Below are positions 8,497-16,555 of a stretch of DNA of 64,000 bases, one piece after another. The position numbers and the translations under genes are program-made. Under the pieces are notes generated by a model. The model saw nothing but the letters and a program-made list of their open reading frames with translations, was not told the DNA's origin and made no database searches. Location: positions 1 through 64,000 of the forward strand of contig NZ_JAPVLU010000008.1 in the NCBI RefSeq assembly GCF_027158205.1, given 5' to 3'. Position 1 is the stretch's first letter; every line of letters starts with the position of its first letter. This DNA is from Streptomyces sp. H39-S7. Lineage in GTDB: Bacteria; Actinomycetota; Actinomycetes; Streptomycetales; Streptomycetaceae.

Positions 8497-10410
8497 TCAG
8501 CTCTCCGCGAGCACGATCACCCAGTCCTCCGCCGTGAGACGCACCGCGTGCCGCTTGTCGGGGTTGATCCGCACCCCGTACGCCGGGCCTGTCGCGGCCT
8601 GTGCGCGCAGCCGGTACCCGAGGGCGCACTCGTGGCGCTGACGTGCTGAGGCGACGACGGTGGCGAACGTGACCTCCTCCCCCGCGCGCACGTAGTCGGC
8701 CGCGGGTTTGAGGTACAGCTCGCTCCCCCGCGGGGTGAACAGCTCGTCGAAGAGACCGGCCAGGTAGGGGCTCTCCGAGATCTGGGTCATCAGCAGGCTG
8801 ATGAGCCGACCGCTGACGATGAAGTCGACTCCCGCACGCACCGGCGCGAGCAGCCGGTTGCGGTCGTCGGTCATCTCCGTGGTGAGGGGGATCTCCCGGC
8901 CCGCGGCTTCCTCGACCGCCCGCAGGTGCAGGAGCGTGACCAGCGTCCTGTCGTCCGCCTCCGCCGCCCGGGTGGTCGTGGAGGTGGCGGCGGGTGCGTG
9001 AGGGCCGGTGTCTCCGACGACGATGACGCTGTCGTACGCGAGGATGTTCAGCCCGTCCAGCACGCGCGGATCCGTGGTGTCCGCACGGTGGAACACCACG
9101 TCGAGGTGTCGGCCGGCGCCCGGTGCCGCCGGGGTGCCGGCCGGCGTCGGTCCGTCCCCGAGCGCCACGACGTCGAGGGTGGTGGGGGCGCTCCGGTGGA
9201 GGGCGAGTTGATCGAGGATGAGGGGGCCGCGGCGGTTCCAGCCGAGCATCAGGAGCCGTTGTGCGGTCGGGGGCCGGGCGGTGGCCGGGACGATCGCCCC
9301 GGTGTCGACGTCGCGGGTCGCGTCCGCCACGACGGCGTTGTCGTCGTCCGCTGCGATGACGATGATCCGGTCGCTCGCGTTGATGGTCGTGCCGGGGTTC
9401 GGGTTCAGTGCGATGCCGTCGGCCCGCAGCAGACCGACCACCGAGGCGTTGGAGAAGGCGAGAAGGGCCTCGCCGAAGGAGCGTCCGATGAGTACGGGGG
9501 TGGCCACCGTGTAGAACTCGTCCCCCGCGAAGTCGAGCAGTTCCTCGTAGACGAGCGAGAGTCCGGGCTGGCGGGCGGTCTGCACGACGAGGCGGGCGAC
9601 GATGTCGTCGATGGCCAGGACCCGTCCGCGGGATCCGGCGGCCAGCGTGGCGGTGAGGTGGTTCTGAACGTCCTGGACGGCGGCGACCACGATCGCGTCG
9701 CCCGTCTCGGGTGTGAGCGCGTTGAGGGCGAGGAGGGTCTTCACCACGCGGGCATCGCCGTCGTCCCCGTCCGGAGGCAGCACCAGGATGGCCTTCGCGG
9801 TCTGCGGACTGACTCTGGCCAGAACGGCGGGATCGGTGGTGCATCCGGTACGGCAGACGATGGAGGTGGTGCCGGTGTCCCCCAGACGGGCGGCGATCTC
9901 CTCCTCCATCTCCACCTTGTCCCTGGCGGCCAGGACCGTGACGATGGACCGGCGCTGGTTGGTGTTGGCGGTGACCAGCTCCGCGAGCACGGAGAAGATG
10001 GCATCGGACCAGCCCAGTACGACGGTGTGCCGCGCTTCGAGCACCGCGGAGTGGCCCATGCGCAGCTCCAGGATGCGCTGGTTGATGCCCGTGGTGATCA
10101 GGCTGACCAGAGCCGAGACGAACAGCAGGGCGACCAGCGCGAGCAGGATGGATGCCAGCACGTACAGGGGTGAGCCGACCGCACCCCCGATCTTCAGCGT
10201 CTGCCCGACGCTGACCCAGACGGCCGCGAGCCGGCCGGAGAAGGTGGCCGGGGGCCGGCGATCGGTCCACACGAGCACCACGCTCACCGGGACGACGGCG
10301 CCCAGGCAGGCGAGGGTGAGCCAGCCGATGAGAGCGGGGGTGCTGCGCGACACGAGATTGTCGAAGCGATACTGCAGGCGCCGCCAGAGCGACGCGACGT
10401 GCTGCACCAT
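8497..10410 (-). CDS. CASTOR/POLLUX-related putative ion channel with TrkA-N-like domains
   Basis: About 637 residues. Two membrane segments near the N-terminus (about residues 24-45 and 75-105, around LYVLASILLALVALLFVSALVSL) flank an extracellular region, followed by a long cytoplasmic part with repeated Rossmann-like RCK units: HTVVLGWSDAIFSVLAEL, then RVLAIDDIVARLVVQTARQPG, and a second set starting QRLLMLGWNRRGPLILDQL. This layout is that of plant CASTOR/DMI1 channels and their actinobacterial relatives, where RCK domains gate cation flow. ATG 10408-10410 is chosen because CAGGGGG precedes it and the 18 extra upstream codons are not family-like. The ion and ligand are unknown. Confidence 0.78.
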   Translation of the reverse strand: MVQHVASLWRRLQYRFDNLVSRSTPALIGWLTLACLGAVVPVSVVLVWTDRRPPATFSGRLAAVWVSVGQTLKIGGAVGSPLYVLASILLALVALLFVSALVSLITTGINQRILELRMGHSAVLEARHTVVLGWSDAIFSVLAELVTANTNQRRSIVTVLAARDKVEMEEEIAARLGDTGTTSIVCRTGCTTDPAVLARVSPQTAKAILVLPPDGDDGDARVVKTLLALNALTPETGDAIVVAAVQDVQNHLTATLAAGSRGRVLAIDDIVARLVVQTARQPGLSLVYEELLDFAGDEFYTVATPVLIGRSFGEALLAFSNASVVGLLRADGIALNPNPGTTINASDRIIVIAADDDNAVVADATRDVDTGAIVPATARPPTAQRLLMLGWNRRGPLILDQLALHRSAPTTLDVVALGDGPTPAGTPAAPGAGRHLDVVFHRADTTDPRVLDGLNILAYDSVIVVGDTGPHAPAATSTTTRAAEADDRTLVTLLHLRAVEEAAGREIPLTTEMTDDRNRLLAPVRAGVDFIVSGRLISLLMTQISESPYLAGLFDELFTPRGSELYLKPAADYVRAGEEVTFATVVASARQRHECALGYRLRAQAATGPAYGVRINPDKRHAVRLTAEDWVIVLAES

Positions 10411-10656
10411 GCACCCCCTGCATGAGGCGCCGCGGCCGTCCGCCGACGACCCGCCATCGTGCACGTCACGTTAGGGAAGTTCCGACGGCACGCGGCCCGA
10501 AGTCGATACCGCTCACCCGGAGGTATGAATCGGGGACGCGAACACGGCCCGACGTTTAAGTGGACCGAGCGGGGTACCCGGTCTACAGGGGGCAACGCGG
10601 CGGCCGGCAAGGTGCGGCCGCGGCCCGACATTCATCCTGGGGAAGAGGAAACTCGC

Positions 10657-10731
10657 ATGTACATAGGTCTCGGTACCGTCGTCCTCATCGTGATCATCAT
10701 CGCTGTCGTGATGTTCCTGCGGCGCGGCTGA
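10657..10731 (+). CDS. 24-residue single-span membrane peptide
   Basis: Very small gene: M-Y-I-G-L-G-T then a hydrophobic run of Val, Leu and Ile to residue 20, ending FLRRG. It encodes one transmembrane helix with a positively charged tail, which predicts a cytoplasmic C-terminus. Support for it being real: a strong ribosome site GGGGAAGAGGAA 8 bases before the ATG, and a complete frame with stop. It is divergent from the channel gene with about 245 bp between. The function is unknown; small membrane proteins of this sort often tune a larger membrane complex. Confidence 0.6.
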   Translation: MYIGLGTVVLIVIIIAVVMFLRRG

Positions 10732-11162
10732 TCGCACCGCGCGGAACGTGCGCACTCGCCCGCGTGGCAGTGCTCCACCGGGATCGTGGTCACTCGCCCG
10801 CCGACGCGGCGGGCGGGTTCCACGGCGCCCCGCGGAACCCGGCGGGCCGCTCGACGCGACGGCTGCCAGAATCGACATGTTGGCCTTCGGTGCCGCCCTG
10901 TGCGGGTGACCGGAGGCTGTTTTCATGCCCTTCTTCCCCCGGAAGGGTGAGCGGCCCGGGGGACCGCCCGCCCTCCCCCGGGCTGCGGGGACGGCTGCGA
11001 CGAGGAAAAATGGGAGGTCCCGCCGCCAGGAGACGTCATGGGACGCACCACCATCCGACGATCCGGCCTCCGTGCGCCCGCGCCGGAACACCTGTCCGGG
11101 CTCGTGTCCGCGCTCGTGTGCGTACCCGTGGCCGTGTGCGTACCCGTGGCCGTGTCGCGGCC
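10732..11162. other. 431-bp region without a convincing gene, containing short tandem repeats
   Basis: No reading frame here has both a start with ribosome site and family-like sequence. Just before the glutaminase, an 18-bp unit GTGTGCGTACCCGTGGCC is repeated exactly twice (11116-11133 and 11134-11151), and two 12-bp units starting GTGTCC precede it. The repeats leave the glutaminase frame open upstream and make start choice there uncertain. The promoter of the glutaminase must lie in this stretch. Confidence 0.5.
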
Positions 11163-12488
11163 GTGAGTTCCCCCCGCGGCGGCGTGGACGTCGTCACCGA
11201 GGCGCTGGCGGAGCTGCACGGCCGCTACGGAGCGCTGTCCGACGGCCGGGTCGCCGATTACATCCCGCAGCTGGCCTTCGCGGACCGTGACTGTTTCGGC
11301 CTGGCGCTGATGAGCCTGGACGGTCACGGCTACCGCGCCGGGCGGTGCGGAGTGTCCTTCACGCTCCAGTCCCTGACCAAGCCGTTCGTCCTGGCCCTCG
11401 TACTGGCGGAACTCGGCGCCGACGAGGTGGGGCGCAGTGTCGGAGCCGAGCCCAGTGGTGAGGCGTTCAACGCCATCAGCCTCGACGCGGCGACGGGCCG
11501 GCCCGCGAACCCGATGATCAACGCCGGCGCCATCGCGGTCACGGCCCTGGTCCCGGCCACCGGGCCCGCCGAGCGGTTCGCCCGGATCCTGGACTGCCTC
11601 GGGCGGTTCGCCGGCCGCACCCTGTACGTGGACGAGGACGTCTACCGTTCCGAGGTCGCGACGGGCGACCGCAACCGGGCTCTGGCGTATCTGATGCGCG
11701 GAACCGGCGTCCTGCGGAGCGATCCGGGCGAAGCGGTCGACATGTACTTCCGGCAGTGCGCCGTACGGGCCACGGTGACCGATCTGGCGGTGATGGGGGC
11801 CACGCTGGCCAACGGCGGGATCAACCCGGTGACGGGAGAACGCGTCGTTCCCGAACCGGTGGCGATGCGGGTGCTGTCGGTGATGGCCATGTGCGGGATG
11901 TACGACGCCGCCGGAAGCTGGATGCTGAACGTGGGGCTGCCGGCGAAGAGCGGCGTGTCCGGCGGCCTGGTCGCCGTCAGCCCGGCCCGCTTCGGGATCG
12001 CCGTCCACAGCCCGCCCCTGGACGCGGTCGGCAACCCCGTCCGGGGTGTCGCGGCCCTGCGGGAGCTGTCCGAGCGCTTCGGGCTGCACCTGATGCACAA
12101 CGCCGCGCCGGGCGCGCCGACCGTGCCGCTGTCGACGACCACGAGCGGCGGACGGATCGCGCTCATCGTGGCCCAGGGCCGGCTCGACTTCACCGCGGCC
12201 GAGCGTGTGCTGTTCGCGCTGGAACAGCGGCGGGCGGGCGCGCCGGGCGGGCTCGTCCTCGACCTGGGCCGCGTGTCCGGCATGGAGCCCGCCGCCAAAG
12301 CGATGCTGGAGCGCGCGCTGACCCTGCTCATGGAGGGCGGCCACGACGTGACCGTGGTCGGGGACCTCCCCTTCCGGACCCACGGTGCGTGGCGGCGCTC
12401 GACGGACCGCGCCCAGGCGCTGGCAGCCGCCGAGCAGACCCTGACCACCGCCCGCGACCACCCCCCGGACACCGACCGGGACCGCTGA
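11163..12488 (+). CDS. glsA: Glutaminase A with C-terminal STAS-like region
   Basis: Hydrolyses L-glutamine to glutamate and ammonia in the cytoplasm. The N-terminal serine-dependent domain (residues about 8-300) carries SLTK at 70-73, the Ser and Lys catalytic pair of the beta-lactamase/glutaminase fold, then NPMINAGAIA, the substrate-binding Asn region, and PAKSGVSGGL near 262. The region after about residue 320 (RIALIVAQGRLDFTAAERVLFALE and GLVLDLGRVSGMEPAAKAML) resembles a STAS domain, as in many actinobacterial and eukaryotic-like long glutaminases. GTG 11163 is the earliest sensible start; GTG 11184 is an alternative because neither has a strong ribosome site. Confidence 0.85.
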   Translation: MSSPRGGVDVVTEALAELHGRYGALSDGRVADYIPQLAFADRDCFGLALMSLDGHGYRAGRCGVSFTLQSLTKPFVLALVLAELGADEVGRSVGAEPSGEAFNAISLDAATGRPANPMINAGAIAVTALVPATGPAERFARILDCLGRFAGRTLYVDEDVYRSEVATGDRNRALAYLMRGTGVLRSDPGEAVDMYFRQCAVRATVTDLAVMGATLANGGINPVTGERVVPEPVAMRVLSVMAMCGMYDAAGSWMLNVGLPAKSGVSGGLVAVSPARFGIAVHSPPLDAVGNPVRGVAALRELSERFGLHLMHNAAPGAPTVPLSTTTSGGRIALIVAQGRLDFTAAERVLFALEQRRAGAPGGLVLDLGRVSGMEPAAKAMLERALTLLMEGGHDVTVVGDLPFRTHGAWRRSTDRAQALAAAEQTLTTARDHPPDTDRDR

Positions 12489-12587
12489 CCGGCAGTGCTC
12501 CGCGGGCCGGCCCCGGCGCCCCGGCCCCGGCACCACCCTTACGGGGAACAACCTGCGCCGACCGGGCAGTCACCCTGCTGGGGCCGC

Positions 12588-13667
12588 TCAGACCGTCTCG
12601 AGGGTCCGCTCCGGCGTCGTGGGCCAGGACTGGGACGGGCAGTCGACGACCCGGTCCGGGCGGGTCACGGTGTGCCCCAGACGTGCCACCAGTTCGCCAC
12701 CCGTCTCCGGCTCCGGCACGTCGTGCGGCACGAAGAGCACCGACACCTGCAGATGCGGCGGCTCGGCGAACCAGCGCCGTCGGCCCGCCCAGACGAAGGG
12801 CGACAGGAGGTGGTTGGTGGTGGCCAGACCGAGGCGGGCCGCGTTCTTGGCGCGGGGCACCACGCCGTGCAGGTCCTTCGGCGCTTCCAGGCCCACCCCG
12901 TGCGCGGTACCGCCCGCGACGACCACCAGGCAGCCGTCGGAGGGCGCCCTGCCCTGCCGGTTGCCGAACCGTTCCCCCTTCACGACGCGCCTGACCTCCA
13001 GGACCGTCGCGCGAAATTGAGTGGCCTCCAGGTCGCCCAGCCACAACCGGGTCTCTATGCGGGCGCGGAAGCGCGTGTGGGGAAACCGTTCCTGCACCGC
13101 GTCGAGTTCAGCCGCCTCCAGATGGCTGACGAACATCGTGTGCACGGGCAGATCCGCGGCACGCAGGCGCTCCACGCACGCGATGACCTCACCGACGGCG
13201 TCCAGGCCGCCGGCCCGGTTCAGCGGCAGGTGGATGGCGAACCCCTCCAGGCTGACGTCCTCGACACCGGAGCGCAGCAGGTGCAGATCGCGCTCGCCGA
13301 CGCCCGGCGACCTCATGCTGCTCATCACCTCGACCACGACCCGGGCTCCTCGCAGGCCGCGCAGGCTCTCGACGCACGCCACCGACCGGATCACCCGCCC
13401 CGGCAGCGCCGGCGCTTCCTCGCCGCGCCAGTAGGGCGAGAGGACCAGCACCTTGCCGCTGTACACATCCTTCATCCGGGCTGCCTCGTAGGTCGTTCCG
13501 ACCGCGATGACATCCGCCTCCAGGCGCCGGGACTCCTCGGCCAGAACCTCGTGGCCGAAGCCGAAGCCGTTGCCCCTCACCACCGGGACCATCCCGGGGA
13601 ACTGCCGGGTCACCGAGTCCTGATGCGCTCTCCAGCGCACGGGGTCGACGTAGAGCGTGAGCGCCAT
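12588..13667 (-). CDS. Alanine-racemase-like barrel protein lacking the PLP lysine
   Basis: 359 residues resembling the N-terminal PLP barrel and C-terminal beta domain of alanine racemases. In true racemases the PLP lysine sits in a motif like VKANAYGHG near residue 35-40. Here the equivalent segment is VVRGNGFGFG (29-38), with Arg at the lysine position, so ordinary PLP catalysis is doubtful. Other barrel features remain (VIAVGTTYEAARM, VVVEVMSSM, HTMFVSHLEAAEL). AAGGAGG directly precedes ATG 13667. It may be a PLP-independent paralogue or a cell-wall-related binding protein; relatives are annotated as alanine racemases in actinomycetes. It stands alone. Confidence 0.65.
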   Translation of the reverse strand: MALTLYVDPVRWRAHQDSVTRQFPGMVPVVRGNGFGFGHEVLAEESRRLEADVIAVGTTYEAARMKDVYSGKVLVLSPYWRGEEAPALPGRVIRSVACVESLRGLRGARVVVEVMSSMRSPGVGERDLHLLRSGVEDVSLEGFAIHLPLNRAGGLDAVGEVIACVERLRAADLPVHTMFVSHLEAAELDAVQERFPHTRFRARIETRLWLGDLEATQFRATVLEVRRVVKGERFGNRQGRAPSDGCLVVVAGGTAHGVGLEAPKDLHGVVPRAKNAARLGLATTNHLLSPFVWAGRRRWFAEPPHLQVSVLFVPHDVPEPETGGELVARLGHTVTRPDRVVDCPSQSWPTTPERTLETV

Positions 13668-13855
13668 GACCGGTGACCTCCTTCTCGCAACTGCGCGACG
13701 CGCAAGGGTGAAACTGTCGGCAAGTACGGGCACCGTCAAGCGTCCGTTCACTGCCGGCCGCAATGCAGCGCAGAGCCACATGACCTGCGCGATCCATGGG
13801 GCGAGCCGCGAAGGAACGCTCCGACGGAACTCCCGGCGACCCGCGACCGGCGGCC

Positions 13856-14176
13856 CTAAGGGGCGATCGGGCGGTCGGAGAGGTGGGCGAGTTCGGTGAA
13901 GAACGCGCGGTAGAGCGGCTCGTCGGCGGTGGGGATCTCGACGGTGGCGAGCAGATGTCGCGAACTCGCCGTACTGGCGTAGATCGGTGCGCCGAGCTCC
14001 TCGACGTTGCCGAAGTGCAGTCGGGTCACGCCGCCCTTGCGCGCCTCGGCGCGTACCTTCACCCAGTGCAGCGGGGTCCGGTACGACCCGATGATGCGGT
14101 TGCGCCGGAACAGCTCGAAGATTCCGTGGTCGACCCGCAGGTGCACGTCACCGTGCTCGAAGACCTTCGGTTCCAC
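13856..14176 (-). CDS. Unrecognised small protein, about 106 residues
   Basis: Begins at a GTG as VEPKVFEHGDVHLRVDHG, followed by IFELFRRNRIIGSYRTPLHWVKV and ends LAHLSDRPIAP. It has a beta-rich pattern, no signal and no membrane segment. I do not recognise the family. Its start lies one base after the stop of an upstream mini-frame that encodes a partial copy of its own N-terminus (14178-14279), so it may be translationally coupled, or the pair may be a tandem partial duplication. The frame stays open far upstream but that sequence is not protein-like. Confidence 0.55.
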   Translation of the reverse strand: MEPKVFEHGDVHLRVDHGIFELFRRNRIIGSYRTPLHWVKVRAEARKGGVTRLHFGNVEELGAPIYASTASSRHLLATVEIPTADEPLYRAFFTELAHLSDRPIAP

Positions 14177-14177
14177 G

Positions 14178-14279
14178 TCAGGCCACCCGTCGGTCGGCGG
14201 TGACCAGGCCGCAGAGCCCGAACACCCCCCGGTCCACGCGCAGGTGTAAGTCCCCGTAATCGAACGTGAGCGGATCCAT
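14178..14279 (-). pseudogene. Truncated N-terminal duplicate of the adjacent small gene
   Basis: A 33-codon frame starting ATG at 14279. Residues 4-21 (LTFDYGDLHLRVDRGVFG) align with KVFEHGDVHLRVDHGIFE of the downstream gene, and the underlying DNA is similar too. After that match the frame runs into ADRRVA and a TGA that ends one base before the GTG of the intact copy. The simplest reading is a tandem duplication of the 5' part with the rest of this copy lost. It has no strong ribosome site. It could instead be a short leader peptide. Confidence 0.4.
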
Positions 14280-14429
14280 GCCGCAGAAGGTACCGCGATT
14301 TCGCGTTGGTGATCACGTGGATCCCGAGGAATCAGGGCGCTCGAAGCGGCCCGCGGCCCGCCGCCCGTCGGGGGACGCAAGGGGCCCGGATCGACCGAAC
14401 CCGGGGCGGCGGGCCTGCTGTCGGTTCTG

Positions 14430-14981
14430 CTATCCGACGGGAAGGTGCTTGCGTACCGTGTGCGCCGCGGATCCGAGGTCGCCGACCGAGCGGGCCGCCG
14501 CGGCCTGGGCCTTGCGCCCGGCACGTCGCGCGCCGCGCCGGCCGCGGCCGGCGGCCTGCTGGGAGCGGTACGCCAGCGAGGGCTTTCCGTGGGTGTCGGC
14601 GGCGGCGATCGCCAGGCCGCCCAGCAGGGAGAGGTTCTTGTAGAAGTGGATCTTCTGCTGGGACCGCTCGTCCGGGTCGTCGACCGTCCAGTAGGCGTGC
14701 GCGGCCAGGGTCGTGGGCACCAGCGTCGCGGCGAGCGCGAGGGAGGCCAGCCGGGGGAAGCGCCCCAGTGCCAGCAGAACGCCGGCGCCGATCTGCACGC
14801 CCGCGTTGATCCGTACGAATTGTTCGGGGTCCTTCTCCAGCGACGGGACCTGCTCGGTGATGCGCCGGACGACCGGCTCGGCGGCCGGCGCCAGCGCCTC
14901 GGAGTTCCGCAGCGCGGAATAGCCGCCTGTGATGAAGGTCGAGGCCAGCAGGGGCCGGGCGCATTTCCTCAGAACTGTCAT
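14430..14981 (-). CDS. DoxX-family membrane protein
   Basis: 183 residues. Start MTVLRKCARPLLASTFITGGYSAL, then a DoxX core with FVRINAGVQIGAGVLLALGRFPRLASLALAATLVPTTLAAHAYW (residues about 60-105) and KIHFYKNLSLLGGLAIAAAD near 115-130. The charged C-terminal tail is rich in Arg, Lys and Ala. Four hydrophobic segments agree with the family, whose members are often linked to membrane redox or stress. ATG 14981 is chosen because the DoxX pattern begins at once; the upstream extension is proline- and arginine-rich. The gene is monocistronic, followed by rpoA-like on the same strand upstream. Confidence 0.82.
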   Translation of the reverse strand: MTVLRKCARPLLASTFITGGYSALRNSEALAPAAEPVVRRITEQVPSLEKDPEQFVRINAGVQIGAGVLLALGRFPRLASLALAATLVPTTLAAHAYWTVDDPDERSQQKIHFYKNLSLLGGLAIAAADTHGKPSLAYRSQQAAGRGRRGARRAGRKAQAAAARSVGDLGSAAHTVRKHLPVG

Positions 14982-15205
14982 GGGATGCGGGTGCCCGGCC
15001 CGGCGACGTGCATTCCTGGGCCGGGGCAGCCGTTGGGCGCCACCGGATCTTCCTACCCGGGTGGCCCATGGCGGGGCCACCCGGCGCGCCGGATCACCCC
15101 CACCGCGGGCAGCGGGCCGCCGGAGCTGTGCGGGGCGCCGGCCCCGGCTCCCCGCACACCTCCGGCGGAAGCAGTCCGCCGCCGTCCGGCGTCATGCCGC
15201 ACCGC

Positions 15206-16228
15206 TCAGTACTGCTCGGTCTCCTGGTACCCGGTGTTCCCGTCGTCCTCGGCGTTGAACGCCTCGACGGCGGTGGTCGGGTCGAACCCGGGCGGGCTGT
15301 CCCTGAGGGTCAGGCCCATGCCGGCCAGCTTCATCTTGACCTCGACGATCGACTTGCCGCCGAAGTTGCGGATGTCGAGGAGGTCCGCCTCGGACCGCGC
15401 CGTGAGTTCGCCCACCGAGTGGACGCCCTCGCGCTTGAGACAGTTGTACGAACGGACGGTGAGGTCCAGCTCCTCGATCGGCAGCGCCAGATCAGCGGCC
15501 AGCGCGGCCACCGTCGGGGACGGGCCCATGTCGATGCCCTCGGCGTCGATATTGAGCTCGCTGGCCAGGCCGAACAGCTCGACCAGGGTCTTGCCGGCCG
15601 ACGCCAGGGCATCGCGCGGCAGCACCGCCTGCTTGGTCTCGATGTCGACAATCAGCTTGTCGAAGTCGGTGCGCTGCTCGACTCGGGTCGCTTCCACCGT
15701 GCAGGTGGCCTTGAGGACCGGGCTGTAGATCGAGTCGACCGGGATCCGGCCGATCTCCTGGCCCTGCTGCTTGTTCTGAACAGCGGAGACGTAGCCGCGG
15801 CCGCGCTCGACGGTCAGTTCCACCTCCAGCTTGCCCTGGCCGTTCAAGGTGGCCAGCACCAGGTCGGGGTTGTGCACGGTGACACCGGCCGGGGGCGTGA
15901 TGTCGGCGGCGGTGACGACTCCCGGCCCCTGCTTGCGCAGGTACATCACCACCGGCTCGTCCTCCTCCGAGGACACCACGAGCTGCTTGATGTTCAGGAC
16001 GATGTCGGTCACGTCCTCCTTGACGCCCGGCACGGTGGTGAACTCGTGCAGAACGCCGTCGATGCGAATGCTGGTGACGGCCGCACCAGGAATCGACGAC
16101 AACAGCGCCCGACGCAGCGAGTTTCCCAGGGTGTAGCCGAATCCCGGCTCCAGCGGTTCGATCACGAACCGTGAACGCCACACCTCGACGACCTCTTCGG
16201 TCAACGACGGACGCTGAGCGATCAGCAC
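15206..16228 (-). CDS. rpoA: RNA polymerase alpha subunit, probable second copy
   Basis: 340 residues, the normal Streptomyces RpoA length, starting [14 protein letters not shown] at GTG 16228 with GGAGG upstream. The N-terminal assembly domain is complete ([34 protein letters not shown]) and the C-terminal DNA-binding domain keeps [12 protein letters not shown] and [11 protein letters not shown], which hold the equivalents of E. coli R265, N268, C269, G296, K298, S299 and E302; only the K297 position differs (Gly). The location is abnormal: flanked by a DoxX gene and an FAD oxidoreductase, not by rpsD and rplQ, so this is probably a paralogue of the housekeeping gene. It should assemble into RNA polymerase; a specialised holoenzyme is inference. 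Confidence 0.9.
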   Translation of the reverse strand: MLIAQRPSLTEEVVEVWRSRFVIEPLEPGFGYTLGNSLRRALLSSIPGAAVTSIRIDGVLHEFTTVPGVKEDVTDIVLNIKQLVVSSEEDEPVVMYLRKQGPGVVTAADITPPAGVTVHNPDLVLATLNGQGKLEVELTVERGRGYVSAVQNKQQGQEIGRIPVDSIYSPVLKATCTVEATRVEQRTDFDKLIVDIETKQAVLPRDALASAGKTLVELFGLASELNIDAEGIDMGPSPTVAALAADLALPIEELDLTVRSYNCLKREGVHSVGELTARSEADLLDIRNFGGKSIVEVKMKLAGMGLTLRDSPPGFDPTTAVEAFNAEDDGNTGYQETEQY

Positions 16229-16279
16229 AGGAAAAATCCTCCATACTCCGGCGCCCTGACGCGGCGCCACCACCCGTGA

Positions 16280-16552
16280 CTTTACTGGCGTCGGACGTCC
16301 TCCGAGCCGCGCCGTGCTGGCGCGGACGGCTCCGACAGGTTTACGCCTCGCTTCCGAGAGTACGGCCGACCGGCGGATGCCCTGGACTGCATCGATCATT
16401 CGCACGAATTCGACGAGGGCGGCCACGCCGCCGGCCACGTCACCCGGATGGTGGAATCCCGCGTGCCGCCGCGCGGGGGACGCGTGGACCTGGCGGTGCC
16501 GGGCACCCGTCCCTGTGGTCTGGTGGAGTTCCGAGGATCCGGCAAGGAGTGA
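16280..16552 (+). pseudogene. Possible 5'-truncated gene remnant
   Basis: A 90-codon frame with coding-like codon use and no ATG, GTG or TTG until its last third. It begins after an in-frame TGA at 16277 and ends [11 protein letters not shown] with a TGA 3 bases before the next gene's ATG. The most protein-like part is [15 protein letters not shown] followed by [18 protein letters not shown]. No family recognised. Its 5' end overlaps the promoter side of the divergent rpoA-like gene, so it may be the tail of a gene whose start was lost when that gene arrived. A CTG start is an alternative. Confidence 0.3.
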
Positions 16553-16555
16553 CGC

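Noticed and set aside
10925-11290. Frame of 121 codons starting ATG at 10925
   Set aside because: No ribosome site, low-complexity sequence from the tandem repeats, and overlap with the glutaminase start.
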